Shown here in pieces: positions 36,561-45,709 of a stretch of DNA of 64,000 bases. The notes below the pieces were generated by a model that saw only the letters and a program-made list of their open reading frames with translations, did no database searches and was not told where the DNA came from. Every line of letters starts with the position of its first letter. The stretch's first letter is position 1. Source of the DNA: Ancylobacter tetraedralis (lineage in GTDB: Bacteria; Pseudomonadota; Alphaproteobacteria; Rhizobiales; Xanthobacteraceae); contig NZ_JACICD010000001.1 of assembly GCF_014195655.1 (NCBI RefSeq), positions 596,682 through 660,681 of the forward strand, given 5' to 3'. The position numbers and the translations under genes are program-made.

Positions 36561-37766
36561 ATGGGGACATCATCGCGTGGCCTGAAAATCAGGGGCCTCG
36601 GCAAGCATTTCGGCGATACCACCGTTCTTCGAGGCCTCGACCTCGATGTGATACCGGGAGAATTTCTCTGCCTGCTCGGCCCTTCGGGCTGCGGCAAGTC
36701 CACGCTTCTGCGAATTCTCGCGGGTTTCGAGGAGCCGACGGAAGGCACCATCGAGACCGAGGATGGCGCCAGTCTCATCGGCGTCATGCCGAGCCGTCGC
36801 GACATCGCGATGGTGTTCCAGAGCTTCGCGCTCTATCCGCATATGAGCGTCCACGACAACATTGCCGCGCCTCTGGTGATGCGGCAGATGTCATGGGCGC
36901 AGCGGCAGCCGTTGCTGGGTGCCCTCCTGCCGCGCGGCCGCGCCATTCGCGGCGAGATTTCGAGCGCGGTGGAGCGCGTCGCGGCGCAGCTGCGCATCTC
37001 GCACCTGCTGGCACGCAAGCCGGGCCAGCTTTCCGGCGGTCAGAAGCAGCGCGTCGCCATCGGCCGCGCGCTGATCCGCGAACCGCGGCTGTTCCTGATG
37101 GACGAGCCGCTCTCCAGCCTCGACGCCGCGCTGCGGACCGAGATGCGCGGTGAGATCGTCGACCTCCAGCGCCGTCTTGGCATCACCACCATCTATGTCA
37201 CGCATGACCAGACCGAGGCCATGACCATGGCCGACCGCATCGTGCTGATGATGGATGGAAGGGCGCTGCAGATCGGCACGCCGACGACGATTTTTCATGA
37301 TCCGCGCCACATCGCCGTGGCCAAGTTCCTCGGCACGCCGGCGATCAACATCCTGCCGGGCGACGTGTCGGGGCGTCGCGTCCGGTGCCTCGGGCGCGAT
37401 CTTCCCGTCACCATGACGGAGCCCACGGACCGCCCGGTGCAGATCGCGGTGCGGCCGGAAGACATGACGATCCGCGTCGGCGGGAAGGGGAGCGCCATTG
37501 CCCCGTCATGGATGGCGACGGTCGAGCGCCTGGAGCCGATCGGGCATGAGACGCTGGTCCACGCGCGTGTGGATGAGGGGCCACGGGTCATCGTCCGCCT
37601 GTCCGGCCCGCAACTCGCGGGTTTCGCAATGCCCGGCGATGCCCGCGTGGCGATCGGGTTCGATCCCGTCGCCCTCAAGCTGTTCGACGAGAGCGGCGCG
37701 CGCCTCACCCACATCGCGGGCGACCGCGACGTCGCGCCGGCGCCGCATCATGCGGAGGCGTCGTGA
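36561..37766 (+). CDS. ABC transporter ATP-binding protein (UgpC/MalK type), operon 2
   Basis: This 401-aa ATPase has Walker A GPSGCGKST, Q-loop MVFQSFALYPHM, signature [14 protein letters not shown], Walker B LFLMDEPLSSLDA, VTHDQTEAM and a C-terminal TOBE domain. Between Q-loop and signature it carries an insertion of about 35 residues (RQMSWAQRQPLLGALLPRGRAIRGE), unusual for UgpC. ATG 36561 follows AGAGGG. It is first in the operon, after the RpiR operator array. Confidence 0.92.
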   Translation: MGTSSRGLKIRGLGKHFGDTTVLRGLDLDVIPGEFLCLLGPSGCGKSTLLRILAGFEEPTEGTIETEDGASLIGVMPSRRDIAMVFQSFALYPHMSVHDNIAAPLVMRQMSWAQRQPLLGALLPRGRAIRGEISSAVERVAAQLRISHLLARKPGQLSGGQKQRVAIGRALIREPRLFLMDEPLSSLDAALRTEMRGEIVDLQRRLGITTIYVTHDQTEAMTMADRIVLMMDGRALQIGTPTTIFHDPRHIAVAKFLGTPAINILPGDVSGRRVRCLGRDLPVTMTEPTDRPVQIAVRPEDMTIRVGGKGSAIAPSWMATVERLEPIGHETLVHARVDEGPRVIVRLSGPQLAGFAMPGDARVAIGFDPVALKLFDESGARLTHIAGDRDVAPAPHHAEAS

Positions 37767-38683
37767 TGAGCGGCACCTCTGTCCTTCCGCGTGCCCGGCG
37801 ACGGCCGGCCGCGAACCGGGCCGCGGTCCATGGCCTCTTGCTGGCCGGGCCGGCCATCCTCTTTCTTTCCCTGCTGATGGTCGCGCCGATCTTCGTGGTG
37901 TTCGGGCTGAGTTTCACCGACTACAGCCTCGGCGCGATACAGTTCTCCTTCATCGGCCTGGGCAACTATCTGCAGATCGCCAGCGATGCCCGCGCGTTGG
38001 GCGCGATCGGCCACACGCTCGTCTATGTTGCCATCGTGGTGCCGATTGCCGTTCTGCTCGGCCTGTTTCTCGCGCTCATGATCCAGCAGCGTCGGCGGCT
38101 GCGGCACACTTACGAAGTGCTGTTCTTCCTCCCGGCCACCAGCACCTTCGTCGCCATGGCGCTGGTCTGGCAATTCCTGCTGCATGGGCGGATCGGCCCA
38201 ATCAATGACTGGCTGGTGTGGATCGGCCTGGGACGGATCGACTTTCTCACCAACCCGGCAACGGCCCTGCCGACCCTGGCGGTCATCGGCGCCTGGCAGC
38301 TGGTGGGCCAGACCACGATCCTGTTCCTCGCCGGTCTTTCCTCCGTGTCGTCCGACATCTACGACGCGGCCGCCCTCGATGGCATGGAGGCGGGCTGGGA
38401 TCGCTTCATCCGCATCACCTTCCCGATGCTGGGGCCGACGACCCTCTTCGTAGTCGTCACCACGACGATCACCGCCTTCCAGGCGTTCGATGGGGTCGCG
38501 GCCCTGACGCAGGGCGGGCCCGCCGGTTCGACGGAAACGCTGCTCTACAAGATCTATCTGGAGGCCTACCAGTACACCAACATGGGCTACGCCTCGGCGC
38601 TGTCCATCCTGTTCCTGGCGTTCATCGCGGCGCTGTCGATGTTCCAGATCTTCGTCGCCGAGAAGAAGGTGCACTACTCATGA
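37766..38683 (+). CDS. ABC transporter permease (UgpA/MalF type), operon 2
   Basis: This 305-aa protein has six membrane spans and the EAA loop DAAALDGMEAGWDRFIRITFP. ATG 37766 shares a base with the stop of the ATPase gene (TGATG); GTG 37763 is an alternative. It forms the channel with the next gene. Confidence 0.92.
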   Translation: MSGTSVLPRARRRPAANRAAVHGLLLAGPAILFLSLLMVAPIFVVFGLSFTDYSLGAIQFSFIGLGNYLQIASDARALGAIGHTLVYVAIVVPIAVLLGLFLALMIQQRRRLRHTYEVLFFLPATSTFVAMALVWQFLLHGRIGPINDWLVWIGLGRIDFLTNPATALPTLAVIGAWQLVGQTTILFLAGLSSVSSDIYDAAALDGMEAGWDRFIRITFPMLGPTTLFVVVTTTITAFQAFDGVAALTQGGPAGSTETLLYKIYLEAYQYTNMGYASALSILFLAFIAALSMFQIFVAEKKVHYS

Positions 38684-39522
38684 GCGCGCCAAACGCTTCA
38701 AGGGATATGCTGCGCATGGCAGGCGCCAATGCGGTTCTCATGGTCGTTGCCGCGATCATACTTCTGCCCTTCGCCTGGATGTTGCTAACGGTCATGCGCT
38801 CACCGGCGGAGATCTTCAGCGATCCATTCGGCCTGCCGCAGGGATTCGGCATCGTGGTGGAGAATTTCCACCGCGCGTTCACCACGGTGCCGATGGCGCG
38901 CTTCCTGTTCAACGGCGCTGTCGTGGTGACGGTGCTGCTGTTCCTGCAGCTGGCCGTGTCGATACCCGCCGCCTATGCACTGGCGAAGTTCCCGTTCTCG
39001 GGCCGTAACCTGCTGTTCGGGCTGGTCGTCGCGGCGCTGTGCGTGCCCATTCAGGTGCCGATGCTGCCGATCTACATCGCCCTTGCCTATGCTGGAGCGC
39101 TGGACAGCTATTTCGCGCTGATCTTTCCCTTCCTCTTCTCGCCCTTCGCGATCTTCATGCTTCGGCAACAGTTCAAGGCGTTCCCGAACGAGATCATCCA
39201 GGCGGCGCGGCTCGATGGCTTCAGCGAGATCCAGATCCTGCTCAAGCTCATCGTGCCGAGCGCGCGCCCCGTCATTGCCGCCTTCGCGGTTTTCTCGATA
39301 ACGGCGCACTGGAACGATCTCTATTGGCCGCTGATCGTCGTCTCGTCGCAAGACATGGCAACGCCGCCGCTCGGTATGCTGTACTTCCGCGATGGTGACC
39401 TCGGCACCGACTACGGTGCCCTGATGGCGGGAGCGATCGTCACCGTGACCCCGGTGATGGTGATCTTCCTCATCGCCCAGCGTCAGTTCATCAAGGGGCT
39501 GACCATGACGGGCCTCAAATGA
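38680..39522 (+). CDS. ABC transporter permease (UgpE/MalG type), operon 2
   Basis: This 280-aa protein has six membrane spans and the EAA loop IQAARLDGFSEIQILLKLIVP. It starts at ATG 38680, overlapping the previous stop (ATGA). Upstream open frame inside the previous gene is a shadow. Confidence 0.92.
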   Translation: MSAPNASRDMLRMAGANAVLMVVAAIILLPFAWMLLTVMRSPAEIFSDPFGLPQGFGIVVENFHRAFTTVPMARFLFNGAVVVTVLLFLQLAVSIPAAYALAKFPFSGRNLLFGLVVAALCVPIQVPMLPIYIALAYAGALDSYFALIFPFLFSPFAIFMLRQQFKAFPNEIIQAARLDGFSEIQILLKLIVPSARPVIAAFAVFSITAHWNDLYWPLIVVSSQDMATPPLGMLYFRDGDLGTDYGALMAGAIVTVTPVMVIFLIAQRQFIKGLTMTGLK

Positions 39523-39610
39523 CCTAGACATCCGCCTCCCGCCGAGGCGGCTGCCCCTGGCCCACCTTTCCCGCATTCTTCTTCATCTTCTGCTCAGGAG
39601 ACGATCCCCC

Positions 39611-40891
39611 ATGTCCAAATGGATGCAGTTCCTCGCGGCGGGCTGCCTCGCTGCCGCGGTGGCTGGCCCGGCGCTTGCCGAGCCGATCACGCTCAACGTG
39701 CAATATTCGTGGCCCTCGCATAAGCGCTTTCACGATCCGCTGGCGGAAGCCTTCATGAAGACGCATCCGGATATCCGGATCAATTATCTGGCGCCGGCCG
39801 CCAGCTACACCGATGGCCAGCAGCGCATGCTGCGTGGCGCGGTCACCGGAAACCTGCCGGATGTCTGGTACTCCGGCTACAGCTATCTGAACGAGCTGAT
39901 CCGCACGCTGGAGCCGCGCGGCGAGAGCGTCCCAATTGGCGATTTCCTGGGCAAGGAAAGCACCGATTGGGTGAAGGCGAACTATTCCGAGCAGACGCTG
40001 CGGCTCGGCCAGGTTCAGGGCAAGCAATGGGCGCTGCCCTTCACCGCCTCCACCCCCATCGTCTATTACAACAAGGATCTGCTCGACTCTGTCGGCGCCT
40101 CCGCCGATGCGCTGAGCAGCTGGGACGGCATCGTCTCGACCGCAAAGAAAATCTCCGCCGCCGGCAAGGCGGACGGCATGTCCTATGCCGCGAATGAATG
40201 GGGCGACGACTGGCTGTGGCAGGCGCTCATCCTGAACGCCGGCGGCCACATCATGAATGCCGACAGCACCAAGGTGACGTTCGGCGACGACAGCGGCAAG
40301 AGCGCCGTGACGCTGCTGCGCCGCTTGGTGGTCGAGACCGGCATGCCCTTCCTCGACGAGGATCAGGCGATCCAGCAATTCGCCTCCGGCAAGCTGGGCA
40401 TCTTCATCGGCTCCACCGCCGAAGTCCGCGTCATGGGCCAGACCATCGGCGGCAAGTTCCAGTTCGGCACCTCGCCTTATCCCAAGGCCATCAAGGGTGA
40501 GGGCGGATTGCCGACGGGCGGCAGCGCGGCGGTCGTTCTCACCAAGGACGCCGCCAAGCAGCGCGCCGCCTGGGAGTTCATCAAGTTCGCCACCGGCCCG
40601 GAGGGTCAGAAGATCGTGGTGCTGGGCTCGGGCTACATGCCCACCAACCTGCGCACGACCGAGTCAGAGTATCTGGGCACCTTCTACAAGGAGAATCCGG
40701 ACTGGACGACCAGCCTCAAGCAGTGGCCGATCGCCAAGCCCTGGTTCGGCTATCCCGGCGGCTCCGGCCCGCGCATCTGGGACGAGCAGAAGGTCGTGCT
40801 TTCCAAGATCATGCGCGGCCAGGTTACGCCGGATGAAGGCCTTGCCTCGCTCGTGGAGCTGACCAGCCGACTGGCGCTTTCCAAGAACTGA
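39611..40891 (+). CDS. ABC transporter substrate-binding protein (UgpB-like), operon 2
   Basis: This 426-aa family 1 solute-binding protein has a Sec signal (MSKWMQFLAAGCLAAAVAGPALAE). The mature part shows TPIVYYNKDLLDSVG and a late GGSAAVVLTKDAAKQRAAWEFIKF, as in UgpB relatives. It lies between the permease pair and a metallophosphoesterase gene. Glycerol-phosphate-type substrates are plausible from context, but the binding-site residues do not settle this. Confidence 0.9.
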   Translation: MSKWMQFLAAGCLAAAVAGPALAEPITLNVQYSWPSHKRFHDPLAEAFMKTHPDIRINYLAPAASYTDGQQRMLRGAVTGNLPDVWYSGYSYLNELIRTLEPRGESVPIGDFLGKESTDWVKANYSEQTLRLGQVQGKQWALPFTASTPIVYYNKDLLDSVGASADALSSWDGIVSTAKKISAAGKADGMSYAANEWGDDWLWQALILNAGGHIMNADSTKVTFGDDSGKSAVTLLRRLVVETGMPFLDEDQAIQQFASGKLGIFIGSTAEVRVMGQTIGGKFQFGTSPYPKAIKGEGGLPTGGSAAVVLTKDAAKQRAAWEFIKFATGPEGQKIVVLGSGYMPTNLRTTESEYLGTFYKENPDWTTSLKQWPIAKPWFGYPGGSGPRIWDEQKVVLSKIMRGQVTPDEGLASLVELTSRLALSKN

Positions 40892-40962
40892 CGTCTCCGG
40901 ACGGCAACGGCGCGCGAGCTTCACGGCTCGCGCGCCCCTTCGGATGCAGGAGCAATCATCCC

Positions 40963-41802
40963 ATGAGCAAGATCATCCAGCTGTCGGATCTCCATCTCTG
41001 CCCGGAAGGCGAGCGCGTCGTGGGTTTCGATCCCGAAGCGCGGCTCCGGTCGGTTCTCGACACGGTGCGGCGCGAGCATGCCGATGCCGACCTGTGCCTC
41101 GTCAGCGGCGATCTCACCGATCGCGGGGACGAGGCCTCCTATCTGCGGCTGCGCGGGATTCTGGGGGATTTCCCGGTGCGGCTCTGCCTGATGTTGGGAA
41201 ATCATGACAGCCGCACCCCTTTCCGCCGCGTCTTTCCGCAGGCGCAGGACGACGGGGCGGGCTTCGTGCAGGGCGTCATCGACCTCGGCGATCAGCGGCT
41301 GGTCTTTCTCGACACGCTGGACGAGGAATTTCCAAGCGCGGGACGCCTGTGCGCGCGCCGCCTCGCCTGGCTTGAGGCGACGCTTGCCGTCGCGCCGACC
41401 ACGCCGACCCTGCTGGCGCTGCATCATCCGCCCTTCGATCTCGGCATGGAGTATTTCCGCTACATGCTCCTCGCCGACGGGGCTGAGCTGGAAGCGCTGC
41501 TGGACCGGCACCCGCAGGTCATCCACCTCGCCTTCGGCCACGTCCATGTCCCGGTGTTCGGGCGTCGGCGCGGACGCTCCTTCTCCGCGGCGCGCGGCAC
41601 CTGCCATCCCATGCTGCCCCCTTTCACCGGCATGGCGACCGACTATGTCGACCGTCCGCCCTCCTACGAGCTGATCCTGTTCCAGGGCGAGACGGTCATT
41701 CTCCATCACATGCAGGTCCAGCCGGACGAGACCCCGGTTGCGCGCGAGGTTGCCGATTTCGATGGCGGCCCCGGCTCTCTCGAAATCTTCAGAAACGTCT
41801 AA
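40963..41802 (+). CDS. Calcineurin-like phosphodiesterase (GpdQ/CpdA family)
   Basis: This 279-aa cytosolic enzyme carries all dimetal motifs in order: SDLHL, SGDLTDRG, LGNHD, LHHPP and FGHVHVP. This is the class III phosphodiesterase pattern of GpdQ and CpdA. No signal peptide. As it follows a UgpB-like transporter and precedes a HAD phosphatase, it may split imported glycerophosphodiesters. A cAMP phosphodiesterase is the alternative. Confidence 0.88.
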   Translation: MSKIIQLSDLHLCPEGERVVGFDPEARLRSVLDTVRREHADADLCLVSGDLTDRGDEASYLRLRGILGDFPVRLCLMLGNHDSRTPFRRVFPQAQDDGAGFVQGVIDLGDQRLVFLDTLDEEFPSAGRLCARRLAWLEATLAVAPTTPTLLALHHPPFDLGMEYFRYMLLADGAELEALLDRHPQVIHLAFGHVHVPVFGRRRGRSFSAARGTCHPMLPPFTGMATDYVDRPPSYELILFQGETVILHHMQVQPDETPVAREVADFDGGPGSLEIFRNV

Positions 41803-41805
41803 GTC

Positions 41806-42486
41806 ATGAGTGCATCGATGCCTTTTTCCCTTTTCATCTGCGATTGCGACGGCGTGCTGGTTGACAGCGAACTGCTGGCTTGCCGCATCGACGCCGAGGA
41901 ACTTGCCCGGCGCGGCTTTGCCGACTACCCGCTGGAAACCGTGCTCAGGCGGTTCGCCGGCGTCTCGCAAACCGACTTCATGGCGACGGTGGAGCGGGAA
42001 ACCGGCCGAGCGCTAGGCGAGGACTTCGCCGAGGCCGTGGCCTCCCGCGTCAAGGAACTATTGCGGACGGAACTGCAGCCCCTGCCGGACGCCGGCGCCG
42101 TTCTGGCGTCGCTGCCGCTGTCGAAATGCGTGGCGTCCAGCAGCACGCCGGCCAAGCTCGATCTGGCGCTCACCGTCACCGGGCTCAAGGATCAGTTTGC
42201 GCCGCACATTTTCAGTTCGGTTCTCGTCGAGCACGGCAAGCCGGCTCCTGATCTGTTCCTCTACGCCGCCAAGGCGTTTGGGACGCCTGCGGAGCGCTGC
42301 TGCGTCATCGAAGACAGCGTTGCCGGTGTGAAGGCGGCCCGGGCGGCGGGAATGGAGGTCATCGGCTTCACCGGCGGGGCGCATTGCGGACCGAGCCATG
42401 CGGAGCGGCTGCTCGAGCATGGCGCGTCGACAACGGTCCAGCGCTGGACCGATGTGCCCGGCGCGCTGGAGAGGCTGGCCAACTGA
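41806..42486 (+). CDS. HAD-family phosphatase (beta-phosphoglucomutase-like subclass)
   Basis: This 226-aa protein has the nucleophile motif ICDCDGVLVDSE, a helical cap (ETVLRRFAGVSQTDFMATVE), motif II Ser in VASSSTP, the Lys in HGKPAPDLFLYAA and the acidic motif IEDSVAGVKAARAAGM. It starts 3 nt after the phosphodiesterase stop, so the two are co-translated. It probably dephosphorylates the sugar or polyol phosphate released by the previous step. Confidence 0.88.
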   Translation: MSASMPFSLFICDCDGVLVDSELLACRIDAEELARRGFADYPLETVLRRFAGVSQTDFMATVERETGRALGEDFAEAVASRVKELLRTELQPLPDAGAVLASLPLSKCVASSSTPAKLDLALTVTGLKDQFAPHIFSSVLVEHGKPAPDLFLYAAKAFGTPAERCCVIEDSVAGVKAARAAGMEVIGFTGGAHCGPSHAERLLEHGASTTVQRWTDVPGALERLAN

Positions 42487-42539
42487 TCCGACCGGATAGT
42501 CGGCCCCATGCCGCCATGTTGTGAAAGAGGAGGTCACCC

Positions 42540-44171
42540 ATGCTCGACCTGATGGGCGCGGTCGCCCTGCTCCTGTGGGGGCTGCGCATGGTGAAGACCG
42601 GCGTCGAACGCGCGTTCGGGACGCGCCTGCGACGCTGGATCGGCGCTGGAACGCGCAACCGCTTTCTCGCCTGCGGAGTGGGGCTGGTCGCCACGCTCGC
42701 CCTGCAGAGCAGCACGGCGTCCGCCCTGATGACCGCCGCTTTTGCCGGCAGCGGCTATATGTCCGGCGCGATGGCGCAGGCGGTCATGCTCGGGGCCAAT
42801 CTCGGTACCAGCCTCGTCGCCCGCCTGCTCTCATCCGGCCTGGAGGTGTTGTCGCCGGTGCTGATCGCCGCCGGCTTCGCCACCTTCACGCTGGCGAGCG
42901 CCCGCGTGTGGCGGTCGAGCGCCCGCGCCGTGCTCGGCGCCGGGCTGATGCTGCTGGCACTGCATCTGCTCGGCCAGGCGACGGAGCCGATGCGCCATGC
43001 GCCGGTGCTCGCCGCACTGATGGCGGCACTCGGCGCGGTGCCGGTGCTGGCCGTTCTCGTCGCGGCGATGCTGGCCTGCGCCGCGTCCTCCAGCCTCGCC
43101 GTGGTGCTGCTGGTGATGGCGCTTGCGGAAGGGGGCACGCTCGCGCCGCCGCTGTCCCTCGCCCTGATGCTCGGCGCCAATCTCGGCGGCGCCGTGCCGC
43201 CGGTGCTCGCCAGCCTCAAGGGCACGCCGGCCGGACGGCGCGTCACCCTCGGCAATCTCGCGATCCGTCTTGCCGGCTGCGCTCTCGTGCTCCCCATGGC
43301 CGGCCCGCTGGCGCTGTGGCTCGCCCCCCATATCGGCGATGCCGGCCTGTTCGTGGTCGACGCGCATATCCTGTTCAACCTCGCCCTCGCCCTCATCGGG
43401 CTGCCGCTGCTGGATCCGATGGCGGCGGCGATGCGGCGGCTGGTCCCCGATGCGCCGGCCGCGCCCGACGGTCCTCGCCATCTCGATCCAGCCGGCATCG
43501 ACACCCCGGTGATCGCCCTCGCCAACGCCGCCCGCGAGACGCTGCGCATCGGCGACCGGGTGGCTACCATGCTGGAGGGAAATCTCGAGGCGCTTCGTCG
43601 CGACGACACAAGGCTCTGCGCCGCCGCCGCCACACTCGACGACGAGGTGGACCGGCTCAACGAGGCGGTGAAGCTCTATCTCGCGCGCTTGTCGCGCGCC
43701 AATCTCAGCGAGGCCGACGCTGCCCGCGCGAGCGAGATCGCCGATTATGCGGTCAATCTCGAGCATATCGGCGACATAATCGATCGCAACCTGCGGCAGA
43801 TCGTGTCGAAAAAGATCCGCCATCATCTCAGCTTCTCCACTGAGGGGCGCGCCGAGATCGATGCGTTCTACGAGCGCACCCTCGCGAACCTGCGCCTCGC
43901 CCAGAGCCTGTTCCTGGCCCGCGACCCCGAGCTCGCCCGCCAGCTGGTCAAACTGAAAGTCGACGTTCGGCGCTTCGAACAGAATTCCGCCCAGAGCCAC
44001 TATGAGCGGCTTCGCGACGGGAGGATGGAGAGCGTCTCCACCAGCGCGCTGCATCTCGACATTCTCCGCGATCTCAAGCGGATCAACGCTCACATCGCCT
44101 CGGTCGCCTATCCAATACTGGAGCAACAGGGCGCCCTGCGCGATAGCCGGATGGTGAAACCTCTTGCATAG
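42540..44171 (+). CDS. Na/Pi cotransporter with PhoU domain (NptA/YjbB type)
   Basis: This 543-aa protein has two inverted membrane repeats, each with a Ser-rich signature (LALQSSTASALM and ACAASSSLAVVLL), and matching GANLGTSLVARL/GANLGGAVPPVL stretches. A C-terminal PhoU-like helical domain spans about 330-540. Strong ribosome site AAAGAGGAGGT. YjbB relatives export or balance phosphate. In a cluster with two phosphatases, export of surplus phosphate released from imported organophosphates would make sense (inference). Confidence 0.88.
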   Translation: MLDLMGAVALLLWGLRMVKTGVERAFGTRLRRWIGAGTRNRFLACGVGLVATLALQSSTASALMTAAFAGSGYMSGAMAQAVMLGANLGTSLVARLLSSGLEVLSPVLIAAGFATFTLASARVWRSSARAVLGAGLMLLALHLLGQATEPMRHAPVLAALMAALGAVPVLAVLVAAMLACAASSSLAVVLLVMALAEGGTLAPPLSLALMLGANLGGAVPPVLASLKGTPAGRRVTLGNLAIRLAGCALVLPMAGPLALWLAPHIGDAGLFVVDAHILFNLALALIGLPLLDPMAAAMRRLVPDAPAAPDGPRHLDPAGIDTPVIALANAARETLRIGDRVATMLEGNLEALRRDDTRLCAAAATLDDEVDRLNEAVKLYLARLSRANLSEADAARASEIADYAVNLEHIGDIIDRNLRQIVSKKIRHHLSFSTEGRAEIDAFYERTLANLRLAQSLFLARDPELARQLVKLKVDVRRFEQNSAQSHYERLRDGRMESVSTSALHLDILRDLKRINAHIASVAYPILEQQGALRDSRMVKPLA

Positions 44172-44237
44172 AAGGCAGCACACGAAGATCGCATCCTCAA
44201 TCTCAGCGGCCGAACGTCCGCGCTTGAGGACAGGGGC

Positions 44238-45221
44238 ATGACCGAGCCTTCCAAGAACGGGCCGGCGATCCTCTGCGCCGGCGAAGCGCTGATCGACATG
44301 GTGCCTCGGGAGACGCCGGAGGGCCGGGCCTTCCTGCCGCTGCCGGGCGGCGCGGTGTTCAACACCGCCATCGCGGCGGGCCGGCTCGGTGCGCCGACCG
44401 CCTTCTGGTATGGCCTGTCCACCGACCTGTTCGGTGACCACCTGCGCGCGGAACTGGCACGCGCGGGTGTCGACACCTCGCTATGCCGACCATTCGACCG
44501 CCCGACGACGCTGGCCTTCGTCACGCTGGTCGAGGGGCAGGCGCACTACCTTTTTCTCGACGAGAACACCGCCGGTCGCATGCTCACTCCGGCCGATCTG
44601 CCGGAGATTCCGTCTTCCGTCAGGGCGCTGTTCGTCGGGGGCATCAGCCTTGTCGGCGAGCCGGTCGGATCGACCCTGGAAGCGCTCGCGGCGCGCATCG
44701 CTGGCGACGGCCGGGGCAGGCTGATCATGCTCGACCCCAATATTCGCCCCGGCTTCATCCGCGACGAAGCCGCCTATCGCGCGCGCATCGGCCGGCTGAT
44801 CGGCCTTGCCCATGTGGTGAAGCTCTCCGACGAGGATCTCGTCTGGCTGATGGGGAAGGGGGACATGGACGAGATGGCGCGGGCGGTGCACGCGATGGGT
44901 CCGCATCTCGTTCTGGTGACGCAGGGATCGCGCGGCGCGCGTGCCTTAGGGGCTGGCCTCGATGTCGCCGCGCCGGCGCCCACGGTGACGGTTGCCGACA
45001 CGGTGGGTGCCGGTGACACTTTCAACGCGGCCTTCCTCGCGGCGCTGGAGCGGCGCGACGCGTTGTCGCCTACCGGGCTCGCGGCGCTGGACGCTGATGC
45101 TATCGAGGCCGCGCTCATCTTCGCGGTACGCGCCGCGGCGATATCGGTCACCCGCGTGGGGGCCAACCCGCCCTGGCGGCACGAGATGGATGAGGCGCTG
45201 GTGCATCAGTCGCAAGCGTGA
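44238..45221 (+). CDS. PfkB-family carbohydrate kinase (fructokinase-like)
   Basis: This 327-aa ribokinase-fold kinase has GEALIDMV at the start, the substrate site GGAVFNTAIAAGRLGAPTAF, LVTQGSRGARAL and the ATP/anion-hole motif DTVGAGDTFNAAFL with the catalytic Asp. It phosphorylates a sugar at a terminal hydroxyl. It closes the uptake island; right after it begins the relaxase remnant on the other strand. Confidence 0.9.
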   Translation: MTEPSKNGPAILCAGEALIDMVPRETPEGRAFLPLPGGAVFNTAIAAGRLGAPTAFWYGLSTDLFGDHLRAELARAGVDTSLCRPFDRPTTLAFVTLVEGQAHYLFLDENTAGRMLTPADLPEIPSSVRALFVGGISLVGEPVGSTLEALAARIAGDGRGRLIMLDPNIRPGFIRDEAAYRARIGRLIGLAHVVKLSDEDLVWLMGKGDMDEMARAVHAMGPHLVLVTQGSRGARALGAGLDVAAPAPTVTVADTVGAGDTFNAAFLAALERRDALSPTGLAALDADAIEAALIFAVRAAAISVTRVGANPPWRHEMDEALVHQSQA

Positions 45222-45260
45222 TCCGGCCCGCCGGGCTGGACCGTGGCCATTCCGAAAGCG

Positions 45261-45473
45261 ATGCGGATCGATGGCGCGGCTGGTCCGAAGGCTAGCGACC
45301 TGTCCGCTACCGAAGCGTGAGCGATTGCCGGAGACGTTCTTGCCGGGGCGAGAAACCCCGCCGCCGGCCTTTCGAGCCGAGGCGAGAGCCTGGGCGATGA
45401 AGGGACGCGCCTGCTCGGCGCGGGCCGAGCGGATGTGGCCGCGACGGACGCGGAACTCGCGTTCATCGCTCAT
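45261..45473 (-). pseudogene. VirD2/DUF3363-type relaxase, N-terminal remnant
   Basis: On the minus strand, ATG 45473 (with a GAGG ribosome site) opens MSDEREFRVRRGHIRSARAE, then ARPFIAQALASARKAGG, VSRPGKNVSGNRSRFGSGQ and ASLRTSRAI. This is the standard N-terminus of the long relaxases of Hyphomicrobiales conjugative elements. Similarity ends near 45261; the open frame then runs antisense into the kinase. The catalytic Tyr/His region is missing. The matching kind of C-terminus lies 17 kb to the left on the opposite strand. Confidence 0.7.
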
Positions 45474-45709
45474 GGTGAAGCCTCGGAATGTGTAGAAGTT
45501 TGTCGATTTGCGGCCATCTAAGGGACGCGTGCAACTTTTGGTTCGGCTCCGCAAGGTGCCTAGGCCGCAGAAAACCCATGGAGAAACATCGTCCCGACCA
45601 CCGCGCAATGTGCGTCCTTTTATCCTGCCCTCGTGCGGTCGTGGTCGCTGTGCTGCACCTCCTTGCCCTCCATGTAGCGCCAGAGCCCGACAGCGTGCGA
45701 AAGCCGGTC

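Noticed and set aside
42831-44441. A 536-codon minus-strand frame opposite the Na/Pi transporter
   Set aside because: Low-complexity antisense shadow of a gene with clear membrane and PhoU signatures.
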